Source: Limnohabitans sp. DM1
GTDB lineage: Bacteria; Pseudomonadota; Gammaproteobacteria; Burkholderiales; Burkholderiaceae_C
Assembly: GCF_001269385.1 (NCBI RefSeq)
Contig: NZ_CXOO01000060.1
Location: 1-53,531 of the forward strand
DNA: 53,531 bases
Reading direction: 5' to 3'
Made by a program: the position numbers and the translations under genes. Below are positions 16,614 through 25,431 of the stretch, one piece after another (positions within the stretch are counted from its first letter, which is position 1; every line of letters begins with the position of its first letter). Below the pieces are notes generated by a model. That model was not told the origin of the DNA and did no database searches. It saw only the letters and a program-made list of their open reading frames with translations.

Positions 16614-17969
16614 ATGGCCATGAATTTCATGAAGATCGATCAGGTGGTGATGAGTGGGGATGGGTTTTTCCAATCCATGGCCTATCACGCCTACCAAAGT
16701 TTGCCCTTGGGCAGTTTTTCGCTGCAATGTTTGCTGTGCGTGCTCAGCATTGCGACCGGTTATGCCGTGCGGCCTTGGGTGCTGGTCCGTTTGACGGTGC
16801 GTGGCCCTTGGTCTGTTTATGGGTATCACGCTGTGCAAGTCATGGGACCTGCGGTGGTGGCCGTGTGGTGCCTGTCCAGCCTTTTTGGGGCTGCCTGGCT
16901 GTATGGCTTGAATGCCCATGAGCTGATGGTTTTGTGGAAAGTCCTGTCGTTGACTTTATGGGTGCTGGTCATCCGCAGCGCGGGCTGGTTTTTCCGCTAT
17001 GTTTTGCACCCGCACGAAGTCTTGCGCATTTTTTTGCACCTGATCGAGTGGGCCGCAGTGGTCGTGGCTGTCTTGACTTTTTTCGGCCTTTTCCAGCCCT
17101 TGATCAGCCATATTCAGGCCATCGAATTTTCCATTGGCGAGCAGGTGTTCAAAGGGGCCAACATCGTCACTGGCGTGCTCATGGGGGTGGTGGCGCTCAC
17201 GGTGGCAGGGCAAATTGCAGACGTGGTGGACCGCTTGCTGCAGCGCTATGCGCGCCAGGAAACCATTCAGGGCAACGACGCCCTGATCCTGACGCGCCTG
17301 TTCAGCATGGGCATATTTGTGTTCACCTTGGTGGGCGTGCTGGTCAGCTCGGGCATTGATCTAACCACCTTGGCCGCTTTTGCCGGTGCCATGGGCATTG
17401 GCCTGGGCTTTGGTTTGCAGGAGTTCGTGGTCAACTATGTCAGCGGTTTATATGTGCTGCTGGAGCGGGCGCTCAAGGTGGGCGATTACGTGACCATCGA
17501 CAAGATCACTGGGCGTGTGGTGCAAATGAGCAGCCGCGCCCTGGTGGTGCGCGATGCGGTCGGCACCGAAAGCCTGATTCCCAACAGCAGCGTGATCAAG
17601 GGTGTGCTGCAAAACCACACCCTGAGCAATGACGATTTCCGGGTGTCTTTTTTGTTGAAAATCGCCGATGTGGCCGATTATCCCCGGGCGCGTGAATTGA
17701 TTTTGCAATCGCTCAAAAACGCGCCGCGCGTGCTGCCCGATCCCGCTGGGGATGTGCTCATCGCTTCAGTGGCTGCTGGCGAGGTGACGCTGGAGACCAG
17801 CTTCTGGATCAACGACCTGCACAACGGCCACAAGGGCCTGATTTCCGATTTGATGTTTGACATTTGCATGCGTTTTCGCAGCGAAGGCGTGCTGCTGGCT
17901 TCGGAAGGGGTCGAGCCCCTTGCAGCCACCAAACCCCACACCAGCAAGACCGCTGCCGTGTTGAGCTGA
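16614..17969 (+). CDS. mechanosensitive ion channel, MscS family
   Basis: The 451-residue inner-membrane protein has an N-terminal set of about five hydrophobic segments followed by the MscS core at about residues 240-430. The pore helix region is FTLVGVLVSSGIDLTTLAAFAGAMGIGLGFGLQEFVVNYVSG, and the beta domain contains LERALKVGDYVTIDKITGRVVQMSSRALVVRD and LIPNSSVIKG. MscS-type channels release solutes under hypo-osmotic stress. It is longer than E. coli MscS (286 residues), with extra N-terminal helices. An ATG at 16614 with GGGGAG upstream is the best start; a TTG at 16590 overlaps the preceding stop. It is probably co-transcribed with the autotransporter gene. Confidence 0.92.
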   Translation: MAMNFMKIDQVVMSGDGFFQSMAYHAYQSLPLGSFSLQCLLCVLSIATGYAVRPWVLVRLTVRGPWSVYGYHAVQVMGPAVVAVWCLSSLFGAAWLYGLNAHELMVLWKVLSLTLWVLVIRSAGWFFRYVLHPHEVLRIFLHLIEWAAVVVAVLTFFGLFQPLISHIQAIEFSIGEQVFKGANIVTGVLMGVVALTVAGQIADVVDRLLQRYARQETIQGNDALILTRLFSMGIFVFTLVGVLVSSGIDLTTLAAFAGAMGIGLGFGLQEFVVNYVSGLYVLLERALKVGDYVTIDKITGRVVQMSSRALVVRDAVGTESLIPNSSVIKGVLQNHTLSNDDFRVSFLLKIADVADYPRARELILQSLKNAPRVLPDPAGDVLIASVAAGEVTLETSFWINDLHNGHKGLISDLMFDICMRFRSEGVLLASEGVEPLAATKPHTSKTAAVLS

Positions 17970-17980
17970 GCGGTGGTTTG

Positions 17981-19207
17981 TCAGGCCGAGTGCTTTTCTG
18001 CCAAAGCCTGCGCACAAGCGTGGGCGCTGGCCCAGGCCCACTGGAAGTTGTAGCCGCCCAGCCAGCCGGTCACGTCGATCACCTCGCCAATGAAGTACAG
18101 CCCGGGCTGTTTGGACTCCATGGTTTGCGAAGACACATCGCGCGTGTCCACCCCGCCCAGCGTGACCTCGGCTTTTTTGTAACCCTCGCTGCCCGTGGGT
18201 GTGAGTGACCATCTCGACAGGGCTTCGGCCAGTTGAGTGAGCGCCTTGTCGGGCACATCCGGGCAGGGGCGCTGCAAGGCGGGGTTTTGGTCCACCCAGG
18301 CCTCGGCCAAGCGGTTGGGTACCAGCATGGCCAGCTCATTGCCCAGCAGTTTTTTTGAGCGCAGCTTGGCCTCTAGCAGACGCTCGGGCAGGTTCACCTC
18401 GGGGGCCAGGTTCAGGCGAATGGGTGTGCCTTCTTGCCAGTAGCTTGAAATTTGCAGCACGCCCGGCCCCGACAATCCCCGGTGTGTGAACAGCAGGTCT
18501 TCGTCAAAGTGCATGCGACCTTTTTTCTCGCCCGTCTCGATGCCCACGGGTAAAGCGAGCCCAGCCAGCTGCGCATAAGGCGCCCAGGCTTCGCCGTCAA
18601 AGGTCAGGGGCACCAGGCCAGGGCGGCGCTCGACCAGACGCAAACCAAACTGGCTGGCAATGCGGTAGCCCCAGTCGCTGGCCCCGATTTTGGGGATGGA
18701 CAGGCCGCCTGTGGCCACCACCAGTGTGGTGGTTTGCACGGGGCCATCGCTCGTGCCCAGGGTGTAGTGGGTGTTGTCTTCTGTGGGCGCTTGGACAGAC
18801 TTCACACTGCACCCGGTGCGGATTTCTACGCCGCCTGCCTGGCATTCAGCCAACAGCATGCGGATGATGTCTTCGGCCGAGTGGTCGCAAAACAGCTGGC
18901 CCTTGTGCTTTTCATGAAACGCGATGCCGTGCTTTTGCACCAAATCGATGAAGTCTTGTGGGGTGTAACGCGACAGGGCCGAGCGGCAAAAGTGCGGGTT
19001 TTGGCTGATGAAGTGCTTTTGCGGGGCCGTTGCGTCAAGCAGCCGGTTGGTGAAGTTGCAGCGCCCACCGCCAGAGATGCGGATTTTTTCGGCGATTTTG
19101 TCGCTGTGGTCGATGACCAGCACCTTCAAGCCGCGCTGGCCCGCCACGCCTGAGCAAAACAAACCGGCAGCCCCGGCACCCACGATCACCACATCCCATT
19201 GATTCAT
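17981..19207 (-). CDS. BaiN/RdsA-family NAD(P)/FAD-dependent oxidoreductase
   Basis: The 408-residue flavoprotein belongs to the HI0933/YhiN group. It has an N-terminal dinucleotide-binding motif (VVIVGAGAAGLFCSGVAGQRG), the family hallmark KIRISGGGRCNFTN, a second ATGG motif (LVVATGGLSIPKIGASDWGY) and the C-terminal FAD-contact segment GLYFIGEVIDVTGWLGGYNFQWAWASA. The physiological substrate of most members is unknown. The ATG at 19205-19207 begins MNQWDVVIVGAG, the usual distance to the Rossmann motif; an upstream start at 19255 adds 16 unlikely residues. It converges on mscS with an 11-bp gap. Confidence 0.92.
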   Translation of the reverse strand: MNQWDVVIVGAGAAGLFCSGVAGQRGLKVLVIDHSDKIAEKIRISGGGRCNFTNRLLDATAPQKHFISQNPHFCRSALSRYTPQDFIDLVQKHGIAFHEKHKGQLFCDHSAEDIIRMLLAECQAGGVEIRTGCSVKSVQAPTEDNTHYTLGTSDGPVQTTTLVVATGGLSIPKIGASDWGYRIASQFGLRLVERRPGLVPLTFDGEAWAPYAQLAGLALPVGIETGEKKGRMHFDEDLLFTHRGLSGPGVLQISSYWQEGTPIRLNLAPEVNLPERLLEAKLRSKKLLGNELAMLVPNRLAEAWVDQNPALQRPCPDVPDKALTQLAEALSRWSLTPTGSEGYKKAEVTLGGVDTRDVSSQTMESKQPGLYFIGEVIDVTGWLGGYNFQWAWASAHACAQALAEKHSA

Positions 19208-19340
19208 GGCAGGGAGTTTAAGGGTTGGGTGAGGCTGCAGTTGGTTCGCTTGCACGGCAAGACCCCAGCCATACGGACCGCGCTAGGTGCTCCAAAGCAG
19301 TGCAGGGTTGGAGTCTGCTCAGCTGACAATTTGGGGTGTT

Positions 19341-19367
19341 TTTCATGCGCATAGAATGCGCATGAAA
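19341..19367. promoter_or_regulatory. perfect palindrome upstream of ccdAB (autoregulatory operator candidate)
   Basis: TTTCATGCGCAT (19341-19352) is followed by AGA and its exact reverse complement ATGCGCATGAAA (19356-19367), giving 12-bp perfect arms. It overlaps the beginning of the AAAGGAG ribosome-binding site of ccdA (19365-19371). CcdA antitoxins are ribbon-helix-helix repressors that bind palindromes at their own promoter, so autoregulation is the natural reading. As RNA, the hairpin would also mask the ribosome-binding site. Confidence 0.7.
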
Positions 19368-19379
19368 GGAGTGTCTGTC

Positions 19380-19625
19380 ATGCCAGATCGCGAAACCTCA
19401 GTCAAGAAGCCCGTCAATCTCTCACTCAGTGAAGCCCTGGTGCAAGAGTCTCGCGCTTATTGCGGCAACCTGTCGGCCAAGGTCGAAGAGATGCTGCAAG
19501 ACTATGTGATCACGCAGCGGCAAGCACGCCAAAATCACCGCCAGCAAGCGCAGCAGGCGGTGGCCGACTGGAATACGCTTCACGACGCATCGGGCTCCTA
19601 CGCCGATGGCCACTCCACGCTTTGA
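19380..19625 (+). CDS. ccdA: CcdA-family antitoxin
   Basis: The 81-residue protein has an N-terminal ribbon-helix-helix DNA-binding segment (KKPVNLSLSEALVQESRAYCGNLSAKVEEMLQDYV) and a C-terminal toxin-binding tail (AQQAVADWNTLHDASGSYADGHSTL) resembling the FIEMNGSFADENRDW tail of plasmid-F CcdA. The ATG at 19380 has AAAGGAG at 8-bp spacing and is preferred over earlier in-frame starts lying across the operator palindrome. It precedes ccdB by 18 bp. CcdA neutralises CcdB and represses the operon. Confidence 0.88.
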   Translation: MPDRETSVKKPVNLSLSEALVQESRAYCGNLSAKVEEMLQDYVITQRQARQNHRQQAQQAVADWNTLHDASGSYADGHSTL

Positions 19626-19643
19626 CGCGCACGGCCAAGGCAC

Positions 19644-19973
19644 ATGCCGCAATTTGACGTTCATCTGAACCCCGGCCCGATGCGGGCCACTGTGCCCATG
19701 GTCGTGGTGGTTCAGTCTTCCTTGTTTGAGGGTTACCGCCGCCGTGTCGTCGTCCCACTGGTACTGCGTTCGGCATTGCCTGCGGGCACCCAACTGGCAG
19801 GCACGCGCATGAACCCGGTGTTCAAGATCAAGGGCCAGGCCTTGGTCTTGCACCCGCTGGACATGGTGTCTGTTGCCAGCGATCAGCTGGGGCCATGCGT
19901 AGGCAGTCTGGCCGATCAGGGTCAGGCGATTGCCGATGCACTGGATGAGCTGCTCACGCGCAGCTGGGGCTGA
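19644..19973 (+). CDS. ccdB: CcdB-family toxin
   Basis: The 109-residue protein matches CcdB: MPQFDVHLNPGP...VPMVVVVQSSLFEGYRRRVVVPLV..., then NPVFKIKGQALVLHPLDMVSV and a C-terminal helix ending in RSWG. CcdB poisons DNA gyrase, and the plasmid-F toxin needs its C-terminal Trp-Gly-Ile; here Trp-Gly is present but the final Ile is missing. Chromosomal ccdAB modules are often weakly toxic or serve other roles, so activity is not certain. It ends 2 bp before the convergent cobA stop. Confidence 0.85.
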   Translation: MPQFDVHLNPGPMRATVPMVVVVQSSLFEGYRRRVVVPLVLRSALPAGTQLAGTRMNPVFKIKGQALVLHPLDMVSVASDQLGPCVGSLADQGQAIADALDELLTRSWG

Positions 19974-19975
19974 AT

Positions 19976-20755
19976 TCAGGCCAGTTTTTGTGCAGCATGT
20001 GGCTGCGCGGCCCATGCCCGCGCACCTTGCACCACGTCGCCCACCACGATGATGCTGGGGCTTTGCAGGCCTTCGCGGGCCATGGTGTCAGCCAACGCGT
20101 CCAGCGTGGTCAGTGCTTCACGCTGCTCGGGCAGGCTGGCGTGCTGCACGATGGCCACGGGCGTGTGTGCGGGCAGGCCCTTCAGCAAGCCGCTGCGGAT
20201 CTGCGCCAGGCTGCTCACGCCCATGTAGATCACCAGCGTCAATTTGGCCTGGTGCGCAGTGTTGGCCAGCAGTGCCCAGTCGGGGCCAGCGTCGCCGGGT
20301 TTGGCGTGGCCCGTCACAAACACCACGCCGTGTGCATGTTCGCGGTGGGTCAGCGGGGCGCCTAGGCTGCTCATACCGGCCAACCCTGAGGTGATGCCGT
20401 TGACCACCTGCACATCAATGCCCGCTTCGCGCAGGTGTTCGACTTCTTCGCCGCCCCGGCCAAAGATGAAGGGGTCGCCGCCCTTGAGGCGCACCACATG
20501 TTCGCCTTCGTGCACGGCAGTGATCATCAGCTTGTCGATGAAGGCCTGCGGCGTGCTCTTGCAGCCGCCGCGCTTGCCCACATGCACAATGCGTGCGCTG
20601 GGCGAGGCATGTGCCAGAACTGCGTCATTGACCAGATCGTCCACCAGCAGCACGGTGGCGCTGGCGATGGCTTTGACGGCTTTGAGGGTTAGCAGATCGG
20701 GGTCACCGGGGCCAGCGCCGACAAGTGTGCAACGTCCTTGGATGGGGGTGTTCAT
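19976..20755 (-). CDS. cobA: uroporphyrinogen-III C-methyltransferase
   Basis: This SAM-dependent enzyme methylates uroporphyrinogen III to precorrin-2, the entry to siroheme and cobalamin. The 259-residue product has the SUMT signatures LVGAGPGDPDLLTLKAVKAI near the N-terminus and VRLKGGDPFIFGRGGEEVEHL, then GITSGLAGMSSLGAPLTHRE. It is a stand-alone methyltransferase without the CysG dehydrogenase/chelatase domain. Its ATG overlaps the ybiB stop by four bases (ATGA), so the two are co-translated. Siroheme supply for sulfite or nitrite reductase is a likely role. Confidence 0.95.
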   Translation of the reverse strand: MNTPIQGRCTLVGAGPGDPDLLTLKAVKAIASATVLLVDDLVNDAVLAHASPSARIVHVGKRGGCKSTPQAFIDKLMITAVHEGEHVVRLKGGDPFIFGRGGEEVEHLREAGIDVQVVNGITSGLAGMSSLGAPLTHREHAHGVVFVTGHAKPGDAGPDWALLANTAHQAKLTLVIYMGVSSLAQIRSGLLKGLPAHTPVAIVQHASLPEQREALTTLDALADTMAREGLQSPSIIVVGDVVQGARAWAAQPHAAQKLA

Positions 20756-21651
20756 GTTCTCACCTCGCGCAGGATGTGTTGGACTTGCAGTGCAATGGCC
20801 TCGGGCACCTGCAACAGGCCTTGCAGCACATGTTCGGTGTAGACAGCGGTGGCTGCTGCGTCAACCGTGGGCAGTTCGGGTACTTGCACCAGTGAGCCTT
20901 CTTTCTGGTCTTGCACGCGCCGTGTCTGGCCGTCTTTGAAAACGTCCATCGCTGGGGTGCGCCGGGCATCGGCCACGCTTTCGCCTTCGGTGCCGCGCAG
21001 CAGCAGGGCGTTCTGGCCTGTCAACGCAAAGGTGGCTGACATAGACTGCAAATATTCGGGGTGGGTGTAGCTGCTCACCACCAGGGCAGGACCCTCACAA
21101 GGGTTCATGAGCTTGACCAAGCTGTGCCCAGGGTTGCGCAGGCCCACCGCCCGGCGCACGGCCAGCAGGCGTTCCAGCCCGTCGTGCAGCACGCCCGTGG
21201 GCACAAACGCTACTTCACCGGCTTTGACCTGAGTCGAGGCACCGGACGCTGAAATACCCCGCTCGGCCAAGACCGCTTGACTGCTGACCCGCTTGTCTTC
21301 GGTGACCGTGCCGTGCACCACCACCGCCACGCCTTCACGCGCCAGCAGCAGGGCCAGCAAGGGCGTGAGCACCGGCAGTTTGCGGGCGCCGTTGTAGCTG
21401 GGCAGCACCACGGTGGGCGCTTGCCCTGTAGCCACCTTGCTCAGACGGGCATGCGTGGCGTCCAGGAAACCCGCCATCTCTTCGGGCGTCTCACCCTTGA
21501 TGCGCATGGCGATGCAAAAAGCGCCCAACTCCAGGTCACTCACTTGCTGGTCAAGAATCTGGCCCATCAGGTCAGCGGCTTGTGTGCGACCGAGTGCACG
21601 CGCGCCGTCTTTGCCGCGTCCGATGTCCTTGATGTAGTGGCTGATGCTCAT
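20752..21651 (-). CDS. ybiB: YbiB/TrpD2-family nucleic-acid-binding protein
   Basis: The 299-residue product is homologous to anthranilate phosphoribosyltransferase in fold: an N-terminal helical domain (LGRTQAADLMGQILDQQVSDLELGAFCIAMRIKGETPEEMAGFLDA), then PSYNGARKLPVLTPLLALLLAREGVAVVVHG and VPTGVLHDGLERLLAVRRAVGLRNPGHSLVKLMNP. It lacks the canonical GTGGD motif of TrpD, as expected for the YbiB/TrpD2 group, which binds nucleic acid rather than making tryptophan precursors. It forms an operon with cobA (4-bp overlap). An inverted repeat at 21841-21855 lies in its upstream region. Confidence 0.87.
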   Translation of the reverse strand: MSISHYIKDIGRGKDGARALGRTQAADLMGQILDQQVSDLELGAFCIAMRIKGETPEEMAGFLDATHARLSKVATGQAPTVVLPSYNGARKLPVLTPLLALLLAREGVAVVVHGTVTEDKRVSSQAVLAERGISASGASTQVKAGEVAFVPTGVLHDGLERLLAVRRAVGLRNPGHSLVKLMNPCEGPALVVSSYTHPEYLQSMSATFALTGQNALLLRGTEGESVADARRTPAMDVFKDGQTRRVQDQKEGSLVQVPELPTVDAAATAVYTEHVLQGLLQVPEAIALQVQHILREVRT

Positions 21652-21840
21652 GGTGAAAAGATGAGGTCCAGTGTTGAGTAAAGCTTTTGCTGTGTCTCAG
21701 GCCATTTATTTGAGAGGGTGTGCACTTGTCCTGCAAGCCATGGCTGTCGACCACAAGTGCCCCATCGCCAGCAATGACCGGTCGTTTACACAGATGGCCA
21801 ATTCCATCAGCACACAGTTGCAGATTGTGAAGGATTTTAG

Positions 21841-21855
21841 ATAACTTTTGGTTAT
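21841..21855. promoter_or_regulatory. inverted repeat upstream of ybiB-cobA
   Basis: ATAAC-TTTTG-GTTAT is a perfect 5-bp-arm palindrome about 190 bp upstream of the ybiB start and 40 bp past the mfd stop. Its dyad shape is compatible with a LysR-type site such as CysB, which would fit siroheme synthesis, but no regulator gene is nearby. The rest of the 243-bp gap 21652-21894 shows no gene. Confidence 0.35.
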
Positions 21856-21894
21856 ATAGGTATGACCGCAAGGGGTTTGACGACCCCTGCAAAC

Positions 21895-24800
21895 TCACGG
21901 TTGAACTGCCGCCAACTCCACGAACGGCGTCCCCAAACTCCGCAGCACATCCCGCACCATCTGCGCCCTTGCCTTGGGGTCGGGCAGTTCGCGTTCGATG
22001 CGGATTTTGTCGTTGCCCGCCAGCTTGATGTGTTTGTTTTTCTGGATCAGGCCAATGATGGCCATGGGGTCCACGGGTGGGTTGGGCTTGAAGGTGATTT
22101 GGATCACGCCCGGGGCGGCGTCGACCTTGATGACGCCATAGGGCTGGGTCAGCACGCGCAGGCGGTGAACGTCCACCAGGGTTTGCGCCTGCGGGGGCAG
22201 CTTGCCAAAGCGGTCCACCAGTTCTTCGAGCAGGGCGTCGATCTGGTCGCTGCTTTTGGCAGTGGCCAGCTTTTTGTAAAAGCTCAGGCGCAGGTGCACG
22301 TCGCCGCAGTAGTCGTTGGGCAGCAGGGCGGGGGCGTGCAGGTTGATGTCGGTGGTGGCGGTGAGCGGGTTGAGCAAGTCCGGCTCTTTGCCCGCTTTGA
22401 GGCAGCGCACCGCCTCGGACAGCATTTCGTTGTAGAGCTGAAAGCCTACTTCGAGCATGTTGCCGCTCTGGTTTTCGCCCAGCACCTCGCCTGCGCCGCG
22501 AATTTCCAGGTCGTGCATGGCCAAATAAAAGCCGCTGCCCAATTCTTCCATTTGCTGGATCGCGTCGAGTCGCTGGGCGGCTTGTTTGGTCAGGCCTTCG
22601 ATTTCGGGCACCATCAAATACGCATAGGCTTGGTGGTGCGATCGGCCCACGCGGCCACGCAGCTGGTGCAGCTGGGCCAGGCCGAATTTGTCGGCGCGAG
22701 AGATCACGATGGTGTTGGCCGTGGGCACGTCGATGCCGGTCTCGATGATGGTCGAGCACAGCAAGATGTTGTAGCGCTGGGCAACAAAGTCGCGCATGAC
22801 GCGCTCCAGCTCGCGCTCGGGCATTTGGCCGTGGGCCACGGCGATGCGGGCTTCGGGCAGGATTTCTTCGAGCTTTTGCTTGCGGTTCTCGATGGTCTCG
22901 ACCTCGTTGTGCAAAAAGTAGCACTGGCCGCCGCGTTTGAGTTCGCGTAGCACCGCCTCGCGGATCACGCCCGTGCCTTCGTTGCGCACAAATGTCTTGA
23001 TGGCCAGGCGGCGTTGCGGCGCAGTCGCAATCACGCTCAGATCGCGCAGGCCTTCCAAAGCCATGCCCATGGTGCGGGGGATGGGGGTGGCGGTGAGTGT
23101 GAGCACGTCGACTTCGGCCCGCAGGCCTTTCATGGCCTCTTTGTGGCGCACGCCAAAGCGGTGTTCCTCGTCGATGATGAGCAGGCCCAGGTCGTGGAAC
23201 TTGGTGGATTCGCTCAGCAGCTTGTGCGTGCCGACCACGATGTCCACCGTGCCATCGGCAATGCCTTTGAGGGCGGCGGTGACTTCTTTGCCCGAGCGAA
23301 AGCGCGAGACTTCGGCCACTTTGACGGGCCATTTGGCAAAGCGGTCTTTGAGCGTCTGGTAATGCTGCTCGGCCAGCAGCGTGGTGGGGGCCAGCAGGGC
23401 GACTTGTTTGCCGCCTGTGACGGCCACAAAAGCGGCCCGCAGCGCGACCTCGGTCTTGCCAAAGCCCACGTCGCCACACACCAAGCGGTCCATGGGCCGG
23501 GGGCTGATCATGTCTTGAATGACGCAGTGGATGGCGGCCTTTTGGTCGGCGGTTTCTTCAAAACCGAAGTCGTTGGCAAAGGTTTCGTAATCTTGTGGGC
23601 TGTAGCGGAAAGGATGGCCCTCGCGAGCGGCGCGGCGGGCGTAGATGTTGAGCAGCTCGGCAGCGGCGTCGCGCACCTGCTCGGCGGCGCGGCGTTTGGC
23701 TTTTTCCCACTGGCCAGAGCCCAGCTTGTGCAGCGGCGCTTCGTCGGCGCTCACGCCCGTGTAGCGGCCGATCAACTGCAGCTGGCTCACGGGCACATAG
23801 AGCGTGGCATCGCCTGCGTATTCCAGGTGCAAAAACTCCTGCAGGGCGGGCGTGCCGTCTTCGTTTTTCTGGCCCATGTCCATGTTGATCAGGCCCCGGT
23901 AGCGGCCAATGCCGTGCTGGCTGTGCACCACCGGGTCGCCCACATTCAGCTCGCTCAGGTCTTTGATCAGCGCTTCGACGTCGCTGACCTGTTCCTGCTT
24001 TTTGCGGCGGCGCGTGGTGGGGCCTGCGGCAAAGAGTTCGGTTTCGGTGACCAGGTCGATGTTGTGCTCGAACCAGTGGAAACCGCTGACCAGCGCGGCG
24101 GTGGCCATGCCGATTTTTTCGTCGCTGGCCAAAAACTCTTGCAGGCTGTCAAACACCGGGGGCGTGAGGCCGCTGGAGCGCACGAAGTCGAGCAGGCTCT
24201 CGCGGCGGCCATCGCTCTCGGCCAGGATCAGCACGCGGCTGGCGCTGCTGCGGATGTGGGCTTGCAAGCGCGACAGCGGGTCTTCGGCACCGCGCACCAC
24301 CGTCAACTCCGGCAGGGGCTGGGCGAGGGTGTTGTCGGCCACATCGGCTGTGCCGGGGCGCAGGGCCAGTTGGGCGTGGCCGTTGGTCAGGGTGTAGAAC
24401 TGCTCGGCACTCAAAAACAGCGCATCGGGCGGCAGTACGGGCCGCTCTGGATCGCCTTGCACCAAACGGTAGCGGTCGCGAGTGTCTTGCCAAAAGCGCT
24501 GAAAGGCAGGTTCCAGATCGCCGTGCAGCACCACGGTGGCCGCATCGGCTTGCCCTGCGCCCAGGTAGTCGAACACCGTGGCGGTTTCTTCAAAAAACAG
24601 CGGCAGGTAGTACTCGATGCCCGCCGTGGCCACGCCGTTGCCCATGTCTTTGTAGATGCGGCTCTTGGTCGGGTCGCCTTCGAGCAGTTCGCGCCAGCGG
24701 CTTCGGAATCGCGCACGGGCGGCCTCGTCCATGGGGAACTCGCGACCGGGCAGCAGCCGCACCTCGGGCACGGGGTACAGGCTGCGCTGGCTGTCGGGGT

Positions 24801-25395
24801 CAAAGGTGCGGATGCTGTCGATCTCGTCGTCAAACAAATCCACCCGGTAAGGCACCAGCGAGCCCATGGGGAACAAATCGATCAAGCCGCCGCGCACCGC
24901 GTATTCGCCGGGGCTGACCACCTGGCTCACATGTGAGTAGCCCGCCAGCGTGAGCTGGGCCTTGAGCTGGGCTTCGTCCAGCTTTTGCTTGACCTTGAAT
25001 TCGAAGGTGTAGCCCGCCAAAAAGGAGGGCGGCGCCAGCCGGTACAGCGCCGTGGTGGCGGGCACCAGCACCACGTCGGCGCTCTCGGCGTGGTTGCGCT
25101 GCTTGATGCGCCACAGCGTGGCCAAGCGCTCGCTGATCAAGTCCTGGTGCGGCGAAAACGTGTCGTAGGGCAGGGTTTCCCAGTCGGGGAACATCACGCA
25201 ACGCAGATCGGGCGCAAAAAACACCAGCTCGTCCATCAGGCGCTGGGCATCGGCCGCATCAGCCGTGACGATGGCGGTGAGCTTGCCCGCTTTCTTTTCG
25301 CGCTGCGCCAGTTGGGCCAGCAGCACGGCATCGGCCGATCCGGCGGGGCGGGGCAGGGTGAATCGTTTGCCGGTGATCAGGCTGGGCAGTTGCAT
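21895..25395 (-). CDS. mfd: transcription-repair coupling factor Mfd
   Basis: The product is an approximately 1,166-residue DNA translocase that removes stalled RNA polymerase and recruits UvrA. The N-terminal UvrB-like module (MQLPSLITGKRFTLP..., YDTFSPHQDLISERLATLWR, GEYAVRGGLIDLFPMGS) is followed by the polymerase-interacting domain (DPVVHSQHGIGRYRGL), then helicase motifs with Walker A GDVGFGKTEVALRAAF (K647) and Walker B IIDEEHRFGVRHKE. Motifs GRVGRSHHQAYAYL and the TRG region follow, and the C-terminal D7 domain. The ATG at 25393-25395 is chosen because the 12 extra upstream residues overlap a GC-rich hairpin and are unlike Mfd. A hairpin with a U-rich tail lies just upstream on the same strand. 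Confidence 0.97.
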   Translation of the reverse strand: MQLPSLITGKRFTLPRPAGSADAVLLAQLAQREKKAGKLTAIVTADAADAQRLMDELVFFAPDLRCVMFPDWETLPYDTFSPHQDLISERLATLWRIKQRNHAESADVVLVPATTALYRLAPPSFLAGYTFEFKVKQKLDEAQLKAQLTLAGYSHVSQVVSPGEYAVRGGLIDLFPMGSLVPYRVDLFDDEIDSIRTFDPDSQRSLYPVPEVRLLPGREFPMDEAARARFRSRWRELLEGDPTKSRIYKDMGNGVATAGIEYYLPLFFEETATVFDYLGAGQADAATVVLHGDLEPAFQRFWQDTRDRYRLVQGDPERPVLPPDALFLSAEQFYTLTNGHAQLALRPGTADVADNTLAQPLPELTVVRGAEDPLSRLQAHIRSSASRVLILAESDGRRESLLDFVRSSGLTPPVFDSLQEFLASDEKIGMATAALVSGFHWFEHNIDLVTETELFAAGPTTRRRKKQEQVSDVEALIKDLSELNVGDPVVHSQHGIGRYRGLINMDMGQKNEDGTPALQEFLHLEYAGDATLYVPVSQLQLIGRYTGVSADEAPLHKLGSGQWEKAKRRAAEQVRDAAAELLNIYARRAAREGHPFRYSPQDYETFANDFGFEETADQKAAIHCVIQDMISPRPMDRLVCGDVGFGKTEVALRAAFVAVTGGKQVALLAPTTLLAEQHYQTLKDRFAKWPVKVAEVSRFRSGKEVTAALKGIADGTVDIVVGTHKLLSESTKFHDLGLLIIDEEHRFGVRHKEAMKGLRAEVDVLTLTATPIPRTMGMALEGLRDLSVIATAPQRRLAIKTFVRNEGTGVIREAVLRELKRGGQCYFLHNEVETIENRKQKLEEILPEARIAVAHGQMPERELERVMRDFVAQRYNILLCSTIIETGIDVPTANTIVISRADKFGLAQLHQLRGRVGRSHHQAYAYLMVPEIEGLTKQAAQRLDAIQQMEELGSGFYLAMHDLEIRGAGEVLGENQSGNMLEVGFQLYNEMLSEAVRCLKAGKEPDLLNPLTATTDINLHAPALLPNDYCGDVHLRLSFYKKLATAKSSDQIDALLEELVDRFGKLPPQAQTLVDVHRLRVLTQPYGVIKVDAAPGVIQITFKPNPPVDPMAIIGLIQKNKHIKLAGNDKIRIERELPDPKARAQMVRDVLRSLGTPFVELAAVQP

Positions 25396-25431
25396 GGTGT
25401 GTGCGCTGGGCAATGGCGATGAAAAAAGCAA

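Noticed and set aside
21572..23479. 635-codon minus frame overlapping the 3' half of mfd and ybiB
   Set aside because: Arg/Pro-rich out-of-frame translation over helicase motifs that are intact in the mfd frame.
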